Below are positions 18,877 through 27,641 of a stretch of DNA of 64,000 nt, one piece after another. Every line of letters starts with the position of its first letter. The stretch's first letter is position 1. The DNA is taken from the NCBI GenBank assembly GCA_947500555.1, contig CANMSE010000003.1:1-64000 (forward strand), written 5' to 3'. The position numbers and the translations under genes are program-made. Origin of the DNA: an uncultured Fulvivirga sp. (lineage in GTDB: Bacteria > Bacteroidota > Bacteroidia > Cytophagales > Cyclobacteriaceae). The notes under the pieces are model-generated. The model saw only the letters and a program-made list of their open reading frames with translations, made no database searches and was not told the DNA's origin.

Positions 18877-19757
18877 TGAGAGAGAGTCAGGAAAAAAAGA
18901 ATAAACGTACAGCAGCAATAGTTTCTGCAGTTGTTCATAGTTTATTACTTCTTGTATTTCTTTTTGTGATGGCCTGGAGAGAACCAGATCCACCATTACC
19001 AGAATATGGTATAGAACTCAATTTTGGCCTTTCAGAAGTTGGATCTGGCGAAATACAACCTGAGATAGAAGCAAATGAAAGTGAGTCGGAAGAGGAGGCT
19101 GCTCCAGAGGAAGAGGCACAAGAAGAAGTTGACATTGAAGAAGAGGTTGTAGAGCCAACTGAGGCTACCTCTGAGCCAATAGTTGAGGAGTCTACTGATA
19201 ATGTACAAGAGTCTCCCGATGTAGTAGAAAAAAAGGTGGAAGAAGTAATTGAAGAGCCGGTAGTCGAGGAGAAGCCTAATAAGGAACCTAAGAAGGAAGA
19301 AGTAAAAGAGGAAAAAGTAGAAGAAGTTAAGCAACCTGAAAATGGAGCTGATGGTAATGAGGGAGAGGCTGAATCAAAACAACAAGCGAATCAGGGTGAT
19401 GATACCAATGAAGTTGGTGATAAAGGCAATGAACAAGGCACTTTAGACTCTAGAGCATTATATGGAAAGCCAGGTGGTAGGGACGGCTCTGCACTTGATA
19501 TGACTGGTTGGATTTGGGATTTTAAGCCTAAACCCAATGATCAATCAAGTGAAAATGGAAGAATTGTATTTGAGGTTAAAATAGATGATCAGGGAGAAAT
19601 CTTATCTGTGAGAACGCTTGAGCGTAGTGTAAGTCCAGCAGTTGAGAAAGTATATCGTTCCGAGGTTGAGAAATTGACCTTTAGTAAGACTTCCGATAAC
19701 TCTTTAGCGGCTCCGATATCTACAGGTCGTATTACCTTTGTGATCAAATCCAAGTAA
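18876..19757 (+). CDS. TonB-like energy transducer
   Basis: This 293-residue protein is anchored by one N-terminal span (AAIVSAVVHSLLLLVFLFVMAW). A long Glu/Pro/Val/Lys-rich spacer (about 55-165) can cross the periplasm, and the C-terminal domain of about 90 residues (GRIVFEVKIDDQGEILSVRT... ISTGRITFVIK) has the fold pattern of TonB/TolA C-termini. With ExbB and ExbD it should energise outer-membrane transport. The ATG at 18876 overlaps the exbD stop. The alternative GTG one codon upstream is less likely. The spacer is strongly acidic rather than the Pro-Lys type of enteric TonB. Confidence 0.85.
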   Translation: MRESQEKKNKRTAAIVSAVVHSLLLLVFLFVMAWREPDPPLPEYGIELNFGLSEVGSGEIQPEIEANESESEEEAAPEEEAQEEVDIEEEVVEPTEATSEPIVEESTDNVQESPDVVEKKVEEVIEEPVVEEKPNKEPKKEEVKEEKVEEVKQPENGADGNEGEAESKQQANQGDDTNEVGDKGNEQGTLDSRALYGKPGGRDGSALDMTGWIWDFKPKPNDQSSENGRIVFEVKIDDQGEILSVRTLERSVSPAVEKVYRSEVEKLTFSKTSDNSLAAPISTGRITFVIKSK

Positions 19758-19772
19758 CAAGCCTAACGTTCT

Positions 19773-21059
19773 ATGAAAAAACAGGAAACGGAATTTGATA
19801 ATACCGTACAGTTCCTTTTTTCTCAGCTACCTATGTTTCAAAAGGATGGAGCAAGTGCCTATAAAAAGGATTTATCGAATACTGTTAAATTATGTGAGTT
19901 CTTAGGACAACCTCAACATCAATTTAAATCTATACACATAGCCGGAACAAATGGAAAGGGAAGCAGTGCTCACTATTTAGCAAGCATATATCAAACTGCA
20001 GGCTATAAAACAGGATTGTATACATCGCCTCATCTAAAAAGTTTTACAGAAAGAATTAAGATTAATGGGATTGATATTGAAAAGTCTGCTGTAGTCGACT
20101 TTGTCAGTAGAATAAAACCAATGATTGATGAAGTCAAACCTTCATTTTTTGAAATCACGGTAGCCATGTGCTTCGATTATTTTGCTAAAGAGCAGGTTGA
20201 TATTGCTGTTATTGAGGTAGGCATGGGTGGTCGACTTGACTCGACTAATGTTATCTTACCTGAAATCTCTTTAATTACGAATATTAGCCCGGATCATCAA
20301 CAGTGGTTAGGCGATACACTTGGAGAAATTGCGAAAGAGAAAGCAGGTATAATAAAGAACAATAGGCCAGTGGTGATAAGTGAAAGACAGCCAGAAATAG
20401 AGTCAGTTTTTATCGATGTTGCTAGCGAAGTGAAAGCGGATATCTACTTTTCAACGGATAGCTATCAAACCATTTATAAGGAAGGTTTTGAAGTGATGAA
20501 AAATTCTGAAACATTACTTTTTGCTGATAGAGCGACAGGCCCTAAGTATCAAACTAGTAATATTAACGGTGTAATTCAAGTGGTGGAACTACTTAACCAG
20601 AAGGGCTTCCATGTAAAAACAGAACAGTTAAAAGAGGGTTTAGAAAAAGCTTTTACTATAACAGGGTTAAAGGGTCGCTGGCAAAAACTTAATGATTCTC
20701 CTCTAACCTTTTGTGATGTAGGGCATAATGAGTCTGGAATTGATTTCGTACTTGCTCAAATTAATAGTTGTGATTTCGAACAGTTACATTTCGTTTTAGG
20801 AGTAGTTGCTGATAAAGACTTAGAAATTATTCTCAATAAACTTCCAAAATCAGCATATTACTATTTTTGCCAGGCTTCTATTCCCAGAGCCATGGATGCC
20901 GAAAAGTTGGCTTTTATAGCTACTAAAAAAGGTTTGATAGGTGAGACTATTCCTGATGTGAATCATGCTATTCAAAAAGCGACCACTATCGCTGGGTCTC
21001 ATGACTTTATTTTTATTGGAGGCAGTAATTTTGTGGTGGCTGAGATTGAGAATTTATAG
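19773..21059 (+). CDS. folC: Bifunctional dihydrofolate synthase / folylpolyglutamate synthase
   Basis: At 428 residues the length is normal for FolC. The ATP loop is HIAGTNGKGSSAHYLA, and further Mur-ligase motifs are seen: YTSPHLKSFTERIKING, EVGMGGRLDSTNV, ITNISPDHQQWLG and GRWQ followed later by DVGHNESGID. It adds glutamate to dihydropteroate and folates in the cytoplasm. It lies 15 nt after the tonB-like gene on the same strand and may share its transcript, though the functions are unrelated. Confidence 0.95.
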   Translation: MKKQETEFDNTVQFLFSQLPMFQKDGASAYKKDLSNTVKLCEFLGQPQHQFKSIHIAGTNGKGSSAHYLASIYQTAGYKTGLYTSPHLKSFTERIKINGIDIEKSAVVDFVSRIKPMIDEVKPSFFEITVAMCFDYFAKEQVDIAVIEVGMGGRLDSTNVILPEISLITNISPDHQQWLGDTLGEIAKEKAGIIKNNRPVVISERQPEIESVFIDVASEVKADIYFSTDSYQTIYKEGFEVMKNSETLLFADRATGPKYQTSNINGVIQVVELLNQKGFHVKTEQLKEGLEKAFTITGLKGRWQKLNDSPLTFCDVGHNESGIDFVLAQINSCDFEQLHFVLGVVADKDLEIILNKLPKSAYYYFCQASIPRAMDAEKLAFIATKKGLIGETIPDVNHAIQKATTIAGSHDFIFIGGSNFVVAEIENL

Positions 21060-21080
21060 TTTTGCAGTTTTAGAAACGAA

Positions 21081-21746
21081 ATGGGAAGAAGCAAACTAAA
21101 AAAATTTAGTGATATTGCTGAAAGAAGCAATGTCATAGAACCAAGCAAAGGAATCTATGAGCATGTCAAGGGACAATGGCATTCAGAAGTTTTTAAGAAT
21201 AAAAATCCCATAACTTTAGAGTTAGCATGCGGTCGTGGTGAATATTCCATTGGTTTGGCGAAAAAATTTCTGAATAGAAATTACATTGGTATAGATATAA
21301 AAGGAGATCGTATTTGGAAGGGCAGTAGCATAGCATTAGAAGAGGGTCTTACTAACGTTGTTTTTTTAAGAACTCACTTGCTTGAACTATCCAATTTCTT
21401 CGAAGACCAGGAAGTTAATGAGATTTGGATCACATTTCCTGATCCTAGACCACGTGACCGAGATGAAAAAAGAAGAGTGACCCATAATCGATTTCTCGAT
21501 ATTTATAAAAATTTAATTCAACCGAGCAGCATTTTACGTTTAAAAACGGATAATACGGGACTTTTTGAATATTCTATCGATGTACTTAAATCGAGATCGG
21601 ACGTAAAGGATCTCCATTATACTTTTGATCTGTACCACTCAGAGTTTAAGGACGAATGCCATGATATTCGAACACGCTACGAAAAAAAATTTAGTGCAGA
21701 AGGCCATGATATTAAATACCTAAGATTTCAATTTAGCGACTTATAA
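21081..21746 (+). CDS. trmB: tRNA (guanine-N7-)-methyltransferase
   Basis: This 221-residue protein has the SAM-binding motif LELACGRGEYSIGLA, the acidic strand YIGIDIKGDRIWKG and the family signature WITFPDPRPRDRDEKRR, near the catalytic Asp. TrmB methylates G46 in the tRNA variable loop. It lies 21 nt downstream of folC. Its stop overlaps the end of the convergent membrane-protein gene by 6 nt. Confidence 0.94.
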   Translation: MGRSKLKKFSDIAERSNVIEPSKGIYEHVKGQWHSEVFKNKNPITLELACGRGEYSIGLAKKFLNRNYIGIDIKGDRIWKGSSIALEEGLTNVVFLRTHLLELSNFFEDQEVNEIWITFPDPRPRDRDEKRRVTHNRFLDIYKNLIQPSSILRLKTDNTGLFEYSIDVLKSRSDVKDLHYTFDLYHSEFKDECHDIRTRYEKKFSAEGHDIKYLRFQFSDL

Positions 21747-22175
21747 AATCGAGGCGAATAATAGTGACCCGAGGATTACCAGCCCATAGAAACCCAGTAA
21801 AATTGCCGTTAGAATCCCCATGAATTTATAGTGAGACTTAAGATAGCTGAAAGCCTGTTCCATATTAGCTTCCGCCTTCAATTCGATGCCTGTCTTCATA
21901 TTTTCAGAAAATTTAAACAGGTAGTATATAGGAAAAAAATAGAGCACTGCGATTAACAAATAAGCCACAGTTCCCAATACACCAAATCCTGCCGGCATAG
22001 GTGAGCCTGATGTATCTGGAAAACTGCCCATAATTGAATTAAAAAAGAAGGCAACTATTAAGAGGAACCCGACAGCTACAAACCCAACTATTGATAAGAA
22101 CATAGTACACTTTCTGGTTTCATTTAAATTTTGAAGAGAAGAAGTGCTTAGAGTGATATTTTCTGAAGGTTCCAT
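21741..22175 (-). CDS. DUF5362-like membrane protein
   Basis: The protein has 144 residues and three or four membrane spans (FLSIVGFVAVGFLLIVAFF, VLGTVAYLLIAVLYFFPIYYLF, FMGILTAILLGFYGLVILG). The YLFKFSENMKTGIE loop between spans is typical of small Bacteroidota DUF5362 proteins as I remember them. The function is unknown. It stands alone and overlaps the trmB end by 6 nt. Confidence 0.65.
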   Translation of the reverse strand: MEPSENITLSTSSLQNLNETRKCTMFLSIVGFVAVGFLLIVAFFFNSIMGSFPDTSGSPMPAGFGVLGTVAYLLIAVLYFFPIYYLFKFSENMKTGIELKAEANMEQAFSYLKSHYKFMGILTAILLGFYGLVILGSLLFASIL

Positions 22176-22250
22176 ATATTCTGTTTAAGTTAAATTTGAT
22201 TTAAGCTAAAAATAAAATTCTTGATTACCGTGAGATCATTATAAATGATC

Positions 22251-22258
22251 TAAATTTG
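22251..22258 (+). promoter_or_regulatory. -7 element for the candidate structured RNA
   Basis: TAAATTTG is an exact TAnnTTTG match. A start point about 5 nt downstream falls on the first paired base of the closing helix of the RNA (22263). No TTTG is seen at the expected -33 distance, although a TTG lies at 22221. Confidence 0.5.
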
Positions 22259-22262
22259 TACT

Positions 22263-22461
22263 ACCCGTAAGGCTTGACCGTGTTTTTTAAACCTAACATT
22301 AATTACATTACCGAGTGAGCCTTTTTCCAAAACCAGGCCTCATCTCGATTAGTCGAGACCTCGTTCGTTGAGCAGGATAACAGTGGAAGGTTGCGGTAAG
22401 TCTGGCAGCTCAAATCCTGTCAATTCAGGGGTTTAAAATAACCTTTTGATGCCTTGCGGGT
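22263..22461 (+). ncRNA. Candidate structured non-coding RNA (unassigned family)
   Basis: There is no gene here, but nested helices close on each other. ACCCGTAAGGC (22263-22273) pairs with GCCTTGCGGGT (22451-22461), 11 bp with one G-U. Inside it TTTTAAACC (22285-22293) pairs with GGTTTAAAA (22430-22438). Further elements are TTACCG/CGGTAA (22308/22394), the hairpin TCTCGA-TTAG-TCGAGA (22343-22358) and CAGGAT/ATCCTG (22373/22414), which would cross or alternate with the previous pair. The G-U pair only works on the plus strand. An exact -7 box lies upstream and a terminator-like hairpin at 22471. Length about 199 nt. It might be 6S RNA or a lineage-specific RNA; no family motif was recognised. 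Confidence 0.5.
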
Positions 22462-22470
22462 TATTTCCAT

Positions 22471-22497
22471 AAACTTATGCGGTGTGCATGGGTTTTT
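22471..22497 (+). terminator. Hairpin with T-tract after the candidate RNA
   Basis: AAACTTATGC and GCATGGGTTT form a 10-bp stem with two G-U pairs and a GGTGT loop, ending in a run of five T. It lies 9 nt beyond the closing helix of the candidate RNA and would separate it from the riboswitch transcript. Confidence 0.5.
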
Positions 22498-22501
22498 GTA
22501 A

Positions 22502-22509
22502 TATATTTG
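22502..22509 (+). promoter_or_regulatory. -7 element for the riboswitch-metH-metF transcript
   Basis: TATATTTG matches TAnnTTTG exactly and lies about 22 nt before the first helix of the SAM riboswitch. No clear -33 partner is seen. Confidence 0.45.
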
Positions 22510-22529
22510 ATTTTAAGTTCTTTAAGATA

Positions 22530-22637
22530 ATCTTATTAAGAAAGGCAGAGGGAAATGGCCCGTTGAAGCCTTAGCAACCACCCCGACTAGTCGGGAAAGG
22601 TGCTAAATCCATCCGCCTACAGGCGGAAAAATAAGTC
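22530..22637 (+). ncRNA. SAM-I (S-box) riboswitch
   Basis: The S-box core is present in order: CTTATT (22532) and AATAAG (22630) as closing helix P1, then AAGAAAGGCAGAGGGAAATG, GCCCGTTGAAGCC and TTAGCAACC, followed by AAAGGTGCTAAATCC. P3 is the perfect palindrome CCCGACTAGTCGGG and the next stem is TCCGCC-TACA-GGCGGA. S-box aptamers bind S-adenosylmethionine and turn off methionine genes. A terminator at 22659 and the metH-metF genes downstream fit this exactly. Confidence 0.93.
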
Positions 22638-22658
22638 AGAATAAAGCGTGATACATCA

Positions 22659-22690
22659 AGCTCTCCTGACAAAAGGAGGGCTTTTTTTTT
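22659..22690 (+). terminator. Riboswitch-controlled intrinsic terminator
   Basis: AGCTCTCCT and AGGAGGGCT form a 9-bp stem (one G-U) followed by nine T. It lies between the SAM aptamer and the metH ATG at 22710, so it is the expression platform that stops transcription when SAM is bound. Confidence 0.88.
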
Positions 22691-22709
22691 GATTAAAAGT
22701 AGAAATAGT

Positions 22710-25382
22710 ATGCCATTGGAGCATAACTCTTATTTGAGATTAAGTGGACTGGAACCATTAGTAGTTACACCAGAGTCCAACTTCGTTAATATTGGTGAGC
22801 GCACCAATGTAACGGGTTCACGTAAATTCTTAAACCTTATTAAGAGTGGAGACTATGATTCTGCACTCGAAATTGCTCGAGAGCAGGTGGATGGTGGAGC
22901 ACAGATCATCGATGTAAATATGGATGAGGGAATGCTCGATGGTGAGAAGGCAATGGTCACTTTTCTAAATCTTATTGCCTCAGAACCTGATATTGCCAGA
23001 GTTCCTGTAATGATTGATTCTTCTAAATGGCACATTATAGAGGCTGGACTGAAGTGTATACAAGGTAAAGGTGTGGTAAACTCAATTAGTCTTAAAGCTG
23101 GAGAAGCAGAATTTCTAGAGCAAGCCAAAAGGATTAAAAGGTACGGAGCGGCTGTAATTGTTATGGCGTTTGACGAACAAGGGCAAGCGGACAGTTATGA
23201 GCGTAGAGTTGAAATATGTAAAAGGTCATATGATCTACTTATTGAAAAGGTGAAATTTTCACCTAGTGATATCATATTTGATCCTAATATTTTTCCAGTG
23301 GCTACCGGAATGGAAGAGCACAGAAAAAATGCTCTGGACTTCTTCAGAGCTACAAAATGGATCAGAGAGAACTTGCCTGGAGCTCATGTAAGCGGAGGTG
23401 TTAGTAACGTATCATTTTCATTCCGTGGTAATAATGCCGTGAGAGAGGCAATGCACTCTGCGTTTCTATATCATGGAATTCAACATGGTATGGATATGGG
23501 TATAGTAAACCCTACAATGTTGGAGGTTTATGATGAAATTCCGAAGGATTTATTAGAACATGTTGAAGATGTACTTCTTGATAGAAGAGATGATGCCACA
23601 GAAAGACTACTAACTTTTGCAGAGCAGGTAAAAGGTGGAGGAAAAAAGAAAGTAGTAGATAACGAATGGCGTAAAAAAACTGTACAGAAGCGCTTAGAGT
23701 ATTCATTAGTCAAGGGTATTATTGAATTCATAGAGCAAGACACAGAAGAGGCAAGAGAGACACTTGAAAGTCCTTTAAAGGTTATTGAAGGGCCCTTAAT
23801 GGATGGAATGAATATAGTTGGAGATCTCTTCGGCTCAGGTAAGATGTTCTTGCCACAAGTGGTTAAAAGCGCTCGGGTAATGAAAAAGGCAGTTGCCTAC
23901 CTTGAACCATTTATGGAAGAAGAAAAGCGTAGGAATAATTCTCCTGTTAAAGGGAAGAAGATTCTTCTAGCTACAGTTAAAGGGGATGTGCATGATATAG
24001 GAAAGAATATAGTTGGGGTAGTCCTGGCCTGTAATAATTATGAAATAGTGGACATGGGAGTGATGGTTCCCGCAGATAAAATATTGGATAGAGCCATTGA
24101 AGAAGAGGCAATAGCTATAGGATTGAGCGGTTTAATTACACCTTCACTTGATGAGATGGTGCACGTAGCAAAAGAAATGGAACGTAGGGATCTGAAAATA
24201 CCATTGTTGATAGGTGGCGCAACGACATCACGGATCCATACAGCGGTTAAAATAGACCCTAACTACAAGGGATCAGTCGTTCATGTATTGGATGCATCAA
24301 GGAGCGTACCTGTTGTGGGAGAGCTAATTAGTGATACCACAAAAGATGATTTTCATAAGAATATAAAATCTGAATACAAATCATTAAGAGCAGATCATTC
24401 TTCAAGACAAACTGAAAAGAACTACATTTCATTCCAATCTGCTCAGCAAAACAAAATTAATATTGACTGGTCTGACTATCAACCTCAAAAGCCTAGATTG
24501 AATGGTATTGAAGTTTTTGAAGACTACCCATTACAAGAAATAAGAGAGTATATTGATTGGACTCCTTTTTTTCAAACATGGATGTTGAAAGGCAAGTATC
24601 CTCAAATATTGGATAATCAATTAGTGGGTAGTGAAGCACTAAGACTGTATAAAGATGCTAATCTGATGCTTGATGAAATACTATTAAATAGGTCATTGAA
24701 GGCTCAAGGTGTAATTGGCTTGTTTCCTGCTAACAGTATTGAAGATGATATTGAGCTTCCAAATCAAAACCTTAAGTTTCATTTCTTAAGACAGCAGGGA
24801 AGGAAAGGTAAAGGATTAGCTAATAATTCATTGGCCGACTTTATTGCTCCAAAATCATCCGGTATTCAGGATTATTTTGGTGGTTTTGCAGTGACTACAG
24901 GAGTAGGCCTAGAAGCATTAACAGAATGGTATGAAAAAGATCATGACGACTATAGAAGTATTATGGCGAAAGCGTTGGCTGATCGTTTGGCAGAAGCTTT
25001 TGCAGAGTTAATGCATAAAAAAGTAAGACAAGAATATTGGGGATATGCAAAAAAAGAAAGTCTCGACAATGAAGATTTAATCAAGGAGAAATATCAGGGT
25101 ATACGCCCGGCTCCGGGATACCCTGCATGCCCTGATCATACCGAAAAAGGCACACTATTCAAATTATTGAATGTTGAAGCAAATATTGATTTGGAACTAA
25201 CAGAATCCTTTGCTATGTATCCAGGAGCTGCAGTTAGTGGCTTTTATTTTTCACACCCCGAATCAAAGTATTTTGGACTGGGAAAAATTGAAAAAGATCA
25301 GGTAGAGGATTATGCAGAAAGAAAAGGAATGACTTTAGAGGAAGCTGAAAAATGGTTGGCACCTAACCTTTCTTATAAATAA
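22710..25382 (+). CDS. metH: Cobalamin-dependent methionine synthase, folate/B12/SAM part (no homocysteine domain)
   Basis: The start is set at the ATG at 22710 because the TTG at 22689 lies inside the terminator. The protein (890 residues) begins directly with the pterin-binding barrel ([23 protein letters not shown]). The B12 cap and B12 domain follow, with the ligand motif DVHDIGKN (His codon at 23991-23993) and GLSGLITPS. The C-terminal reactivation domain carries [12 protein letters not shown] (about 25104-25139). Full-length MetH has about 1,230 residues. The missing part is the N-terminal zinc homocysteine methyltransferase domain, which in many Bacteroidota is a separate gene. No such gene occurs in this window. 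It is followed by metF after 7 nt and controlled by the SAM riboswitch. Confidence 0.95.
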   Translation: MPLEHNSYLRLSGLEPLVVTPESNFVNIGERTNVTGSRKFLNLIKSGDYDSALEIAREQVDGGAQIIDVNMDEGMLDGEKAMVTFLNLIASEPDIARVPVMIDSSKWHIIEAGLKCIQGKGVVNSISLKAGEAEFLEQAKRIKRYGAAVIVMAFDEQGQADSYERRVEICKRSYDLLIEKVKFSPSDIIFDPNIFPVATGMEEHRKNALDFFRATKWIRENLPGAHVSGGVSNVSFSFRGNNAVREAMHSAFLYHGIQHGMDMGIVNPTMLEVYDEIPKDLLEHVEDVLLDRRDDATERLLTFAEQVKGGGKKKVVDNEWRKKTVQKRLEYSLVKGIIEFIEQDTEEARETLESPLKVIEGPLMDGMNIVGDLFGSGKMFLPQVVKSARVMKKAVAYLEPFMEEEKRRNNSPVKGKKILLATVKGDVHDIGKNIVGVVLACNNYEIVDMGVMVPADKILDRAIEEEAIAIGLSGLITPSLDEMVHVAKEMERRDLKIPLLIGGATTSRIHTAVKIDPNYKGSVVHVLDASRSVPVVGELISDTTKDDFHKNIKSEYKSLRADHSSRQTEKNYISFQSAQQNKINIDWSDYQPQKPRLNGIEVFEDYPLQEIREYIDWTPFFQTWMLKGKYPQILDNQLVGSEALRLYKDANLMLDEILLNRSLKAQGVIGLFPANSIEDDIELPNQNLKFHFLRQQGRKGKGLANNSLADFIAPKSSGIQDYFGGFAVTTGVGLEALTEWYEKDHDDYRSIMAKALADRLAEAFAELMHKKVRQEYWGYAKKESLDNEDLIKEKYQGIRPAPGYPACPDHTEKGTLFKLLNVEANIDLELTESFAMYPGAAVSGFYFSHPESKYFGLGKIEKDQVEDYAERKGMTLEEAEKWLAPNLSYK

Positions 25383-25389
25383 TTATAAA

Positions 25390-26343
25390 ATGAAGATTAC
25401 AGAACAGATAGATAAAGCAAAAAAGACATTATTCAGTTTTGAAATTCTTCCCCCCTTAAAGGGCGAGAATATAAAGAACTTGTTTAGTCATATTGACCCC
25501 TTGATGGAGTTTAAGCCCCCATTTATTGATGTCACTTATCATCGTGAAGAGTACGTCTATAAAAAAAGAGAAAATGGCTTATTGGAGCGTAAGTCTACAA
25601 GAAAGCGCCCAGGTACGGTTGGAATTTGTGCAGCCATAAAAAACCGCTATGAAGTAGAAGCAGTGCCGCACATCATTTGTGGTGGTTTTAACAAAGAAGA
25701 GACTGAGAATGCTTTGATTGATCTAGATTTTCTAGGGATTCACAATGTGTTGGTATTGCAAGGTGATGCGATTAAAACAGAACCCATGTTCGTTGCTGAA
25801 CCTGATGGACACAGCTATGCAAGTGAGCTTCTGGGACAGGTAAAAGATATGAATAATGGTATTTACATTGATGAAGAGCTTCAAAATGCGAACCCAACTG
25901 ATTTTTGTATAGGAGTAGCTGGATATCCTGAAAAACATTATACCGCTCCCAATTTAAAAAGTGACTTAAAGTGGCTAAAAAAGAAAGTAGAAATGGGTGC
26001 TGATTATATTGTTACCCAAATGTTTTTTGATAATCAGAAGTACTTTGACTTTGTGGAAAAGTGTAAATCCGTAGGTATAAATGTACCCATTATACCAGGC
26101 TTAAAACCTATAACTACAAAAAAGCAAATATCCGTTTTACCTCGGTTCTTCCATATTGATATTCCTGAAGATCTGGCCGATGCCATTGAAGCCTGTAAAG
26201 ATAATGCCGAAGCAAAAAAAATAGGAGTGGAGTGGACTGTTCAACAATCTAAGGAGCTAATGGACTATGGAGCACCGGTGTTACATTATTATTCGATGGG
26301 TAAGTCTGATCCGGTATATAATATAGCTAAAGAATTGTTTTGA
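25390..26343 (+). CDS. metF: Methylenetetrahydrofolate reductase
   Basis: The protein has 317 residues, an ordinary length. It has the N-terminal FSFEILPP pattern (with the catalytic Glu), DVTYHREE, VLVLQGDA and TQMFFDNQKYFDF, all typical of the flavin-dependent barrel of MetF. It makes the methyl-THF used by MetH. The gene starts 7 nt after metH stops, so it shares the riboswitch control. Confidence 0.95.
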   Translation: MKITEQIDKAKKTLFSFEILPPLKGENIKNLFSHIDPLMEFKPPFIDVTYHREEYVYKKRENGLLERKSTRKRPGTVGICAAIKNRYEVEAVPHIICGGFNKEETENALIDLDFLGIHNVLVLQGDAIKTEPMFVAEPDGHSYASELLGQVKDMNNGIYIDEELQNANPTDFCIGVAGYPEKHYTAPNLKSDLKWLKKKVEMGADYIVTQMFFDNQKYFDFVEKCKSVGINVPIIPGLKPITTKKQISVLPRFFHIDIPEDLADAIEACKDNAEAKKIGVEWTVQQSKELMDYGAPVLHYYSMGKSDPVYNIAKELF

Positions 26344-26380
26344 GTTACATAGTTGAAACTTTTATGTATTTGGTAGAAAT

Positions 26381-27598
26381 TTATTTTCGTTTCAAGAAAA
26401 TGAAATCACCTCCTTCATCACCAGCTTGGCCTATAGGTCCATATTGAGGCACTTGTCCATTAGGACTGTTATTTATAACTGCTACTTTGAAAGATTGGAA
26501 TAATTGTTCCGCAGAAAGTAATGGTTGTTGGTTTGTTTGTAGTTTTTTATTGAGATACTTGATAAAAACACTTTTATCGGGAACGGTTTTAAGTGCTCCA
26601 CTGGTCATAGCTTTACGGCTTGGTAATTTGTACATCTCAAGAATAGCTCTGGAATTTGAGAATACGGCTCTTTCTTTGAAAATGCTACCGCTAAAGCAGG
26701 CATCGGTAATCAATAGAGTGTGTTTTGAATTTATGCCACTTACATAATCCCTTAAAGTACTGTTTGATAACCATTGTGCTTTTGAGTTCAAACTGGCATC
26801 GCTGGGCAACCAAAAACCTTGGTTCAATTTCTCATCCCAAATGCCATGACCAGCATAAAAAATTAGGAAATTGTCGCGCTCCTCTACTTTGTCGGCCAGT
26901 TTATCAAATTCTTCAATGATGTCGGATCGGGTTGGGTTTGTAAGTGTAAAGATGTTTGATTGATCAAAAGTATAGTGTGTATTTAATACGTTCGCTAAAT
27001 TTCTGGCGTCATTTACAGGGTTGTCAAGATCTTGTATACTTTCATCAGCATAGTTATCTACAGCAATGATAAGAGCATAATACTTTCTTTCTGACAGTGC
27101 TTTAGCCAATTCTACTCCTTCAAAATCATCCTTATGGATGTCAACTTTAGTACCTGCTACTGCTGGCATTTTAGTGATCTTTTTGTTGCTGGTTTCTTTA
27201 AACAACTCAATCCTACCAGAAACTCCAGGAGCACATGTACTAAAAGACATAGTTCCTTTCCAACGGCCACTTAAGCTTTCGAAGTTTGTTTTCTTGGAGT
27301 ATAAAAGATCAATCTGACTAAGGCAAGCGGCACCAGTTTTATAAACGAATTCGGTACCTAATAAGGAGACCTTATCATTAATAATTTTACCCTTAACCTT
27401 GAATTTAGATGAGTCTGCACCAGTTTTTGTATATACAAAACCAGTTAGCCTGTTACCATCTTGTTCCAACTCATAGGTATTAGTTATTTGAGTGTTTATA
27501 TAGTAAGCATTCCCATTCCAGCGACCTGTAAGGTCAATATCTTGAGAGATTGAAGAGTTAGTGATAAAAACAAATAAGGCGAATGAAATAAACTTCAT
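26381..27598 (-). CDS. Secreted caspase-like (C14) protease
   Basis: This 405-residue protein has a short signal peptide (MKFISFALFVFITNSSIS). Residues 20-135 look like two small beta-rich domains that each start with a GRWxG motif (24-28, 111-115). Residues 170-400 are a caspase-hemoglobinase fold: YYALIIAVDNY, the catalytic His251 in FYAGHG and Cys301 in DACFSGS. Bacterial orthocaspases usually cleave after Arg or Lys. The export signal would place this one outside the cytoplasm. It stands alone, convergent to metF, with 43 nt to the next gene upstream on the same strand. The target is unknown. Confidence 0.9.
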   Translation of the reverse strand: MKFISFALFVFITNSSISQDIDLTGRWNGNAYYINTQITNTYELEQDGNRLTGFVYTKTGADSSKFKVKGKIINDKVSLLGTEFVYKTGAACLSQIDLLYSKKTNFESLSGRWKGTMSFSTCAPGVSGRIELFKETSNKKITKMPAVAGTKVDIHKDDFEGVELAKALSERKYYALIIAVDNYADESIQDLDNPVNDARNLANVLNTHYTFDQSNIFTLTNPTRSDIIEEFDKLADKVEERDNFLIFYAGHGIWDEKLNQGFWLPSDASLNSKAQWLSNSTLRDYVSGINSKHTLLITDACFSGSIFKERAVFSNSRAILEMYKLPSRKAMTSGALKTVPDKSVFIKYLNKKLQTNQQPLLSAEQLFQSFKVAVINNSPNGQVPQYGPIGQAGDEGGDFIFLKRK

Positions 27599-27641
27599 AA
27601 CAATTAATTACTCATACCCAATGCTCGAATTAAGTAACCAA

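Noticed and set aside
22380..22430. tRNA or tRNA remnant (CTCAAATCC looks like a T-loop)
   Set aside because: The bases on each side do not pair as a T-arm and no anticodon or acceptor stem is found.
22264..22461. Cobalamin riboswitch for the B12-dependent metH
   Set aside because: Parts such as CAGTGG and GGTTGCGGT caught the eye, but the B12-box order and the CCCGCAACTGT core are absent on either strand, and metH is not normally shut off by B12.
22689..22691. TTG at 22689 as the metH start
   Set aside because: It lies in the T-tract of the riboswitch terminator. The ATG at 22710 begins a normal MetH2-type N-terminus.
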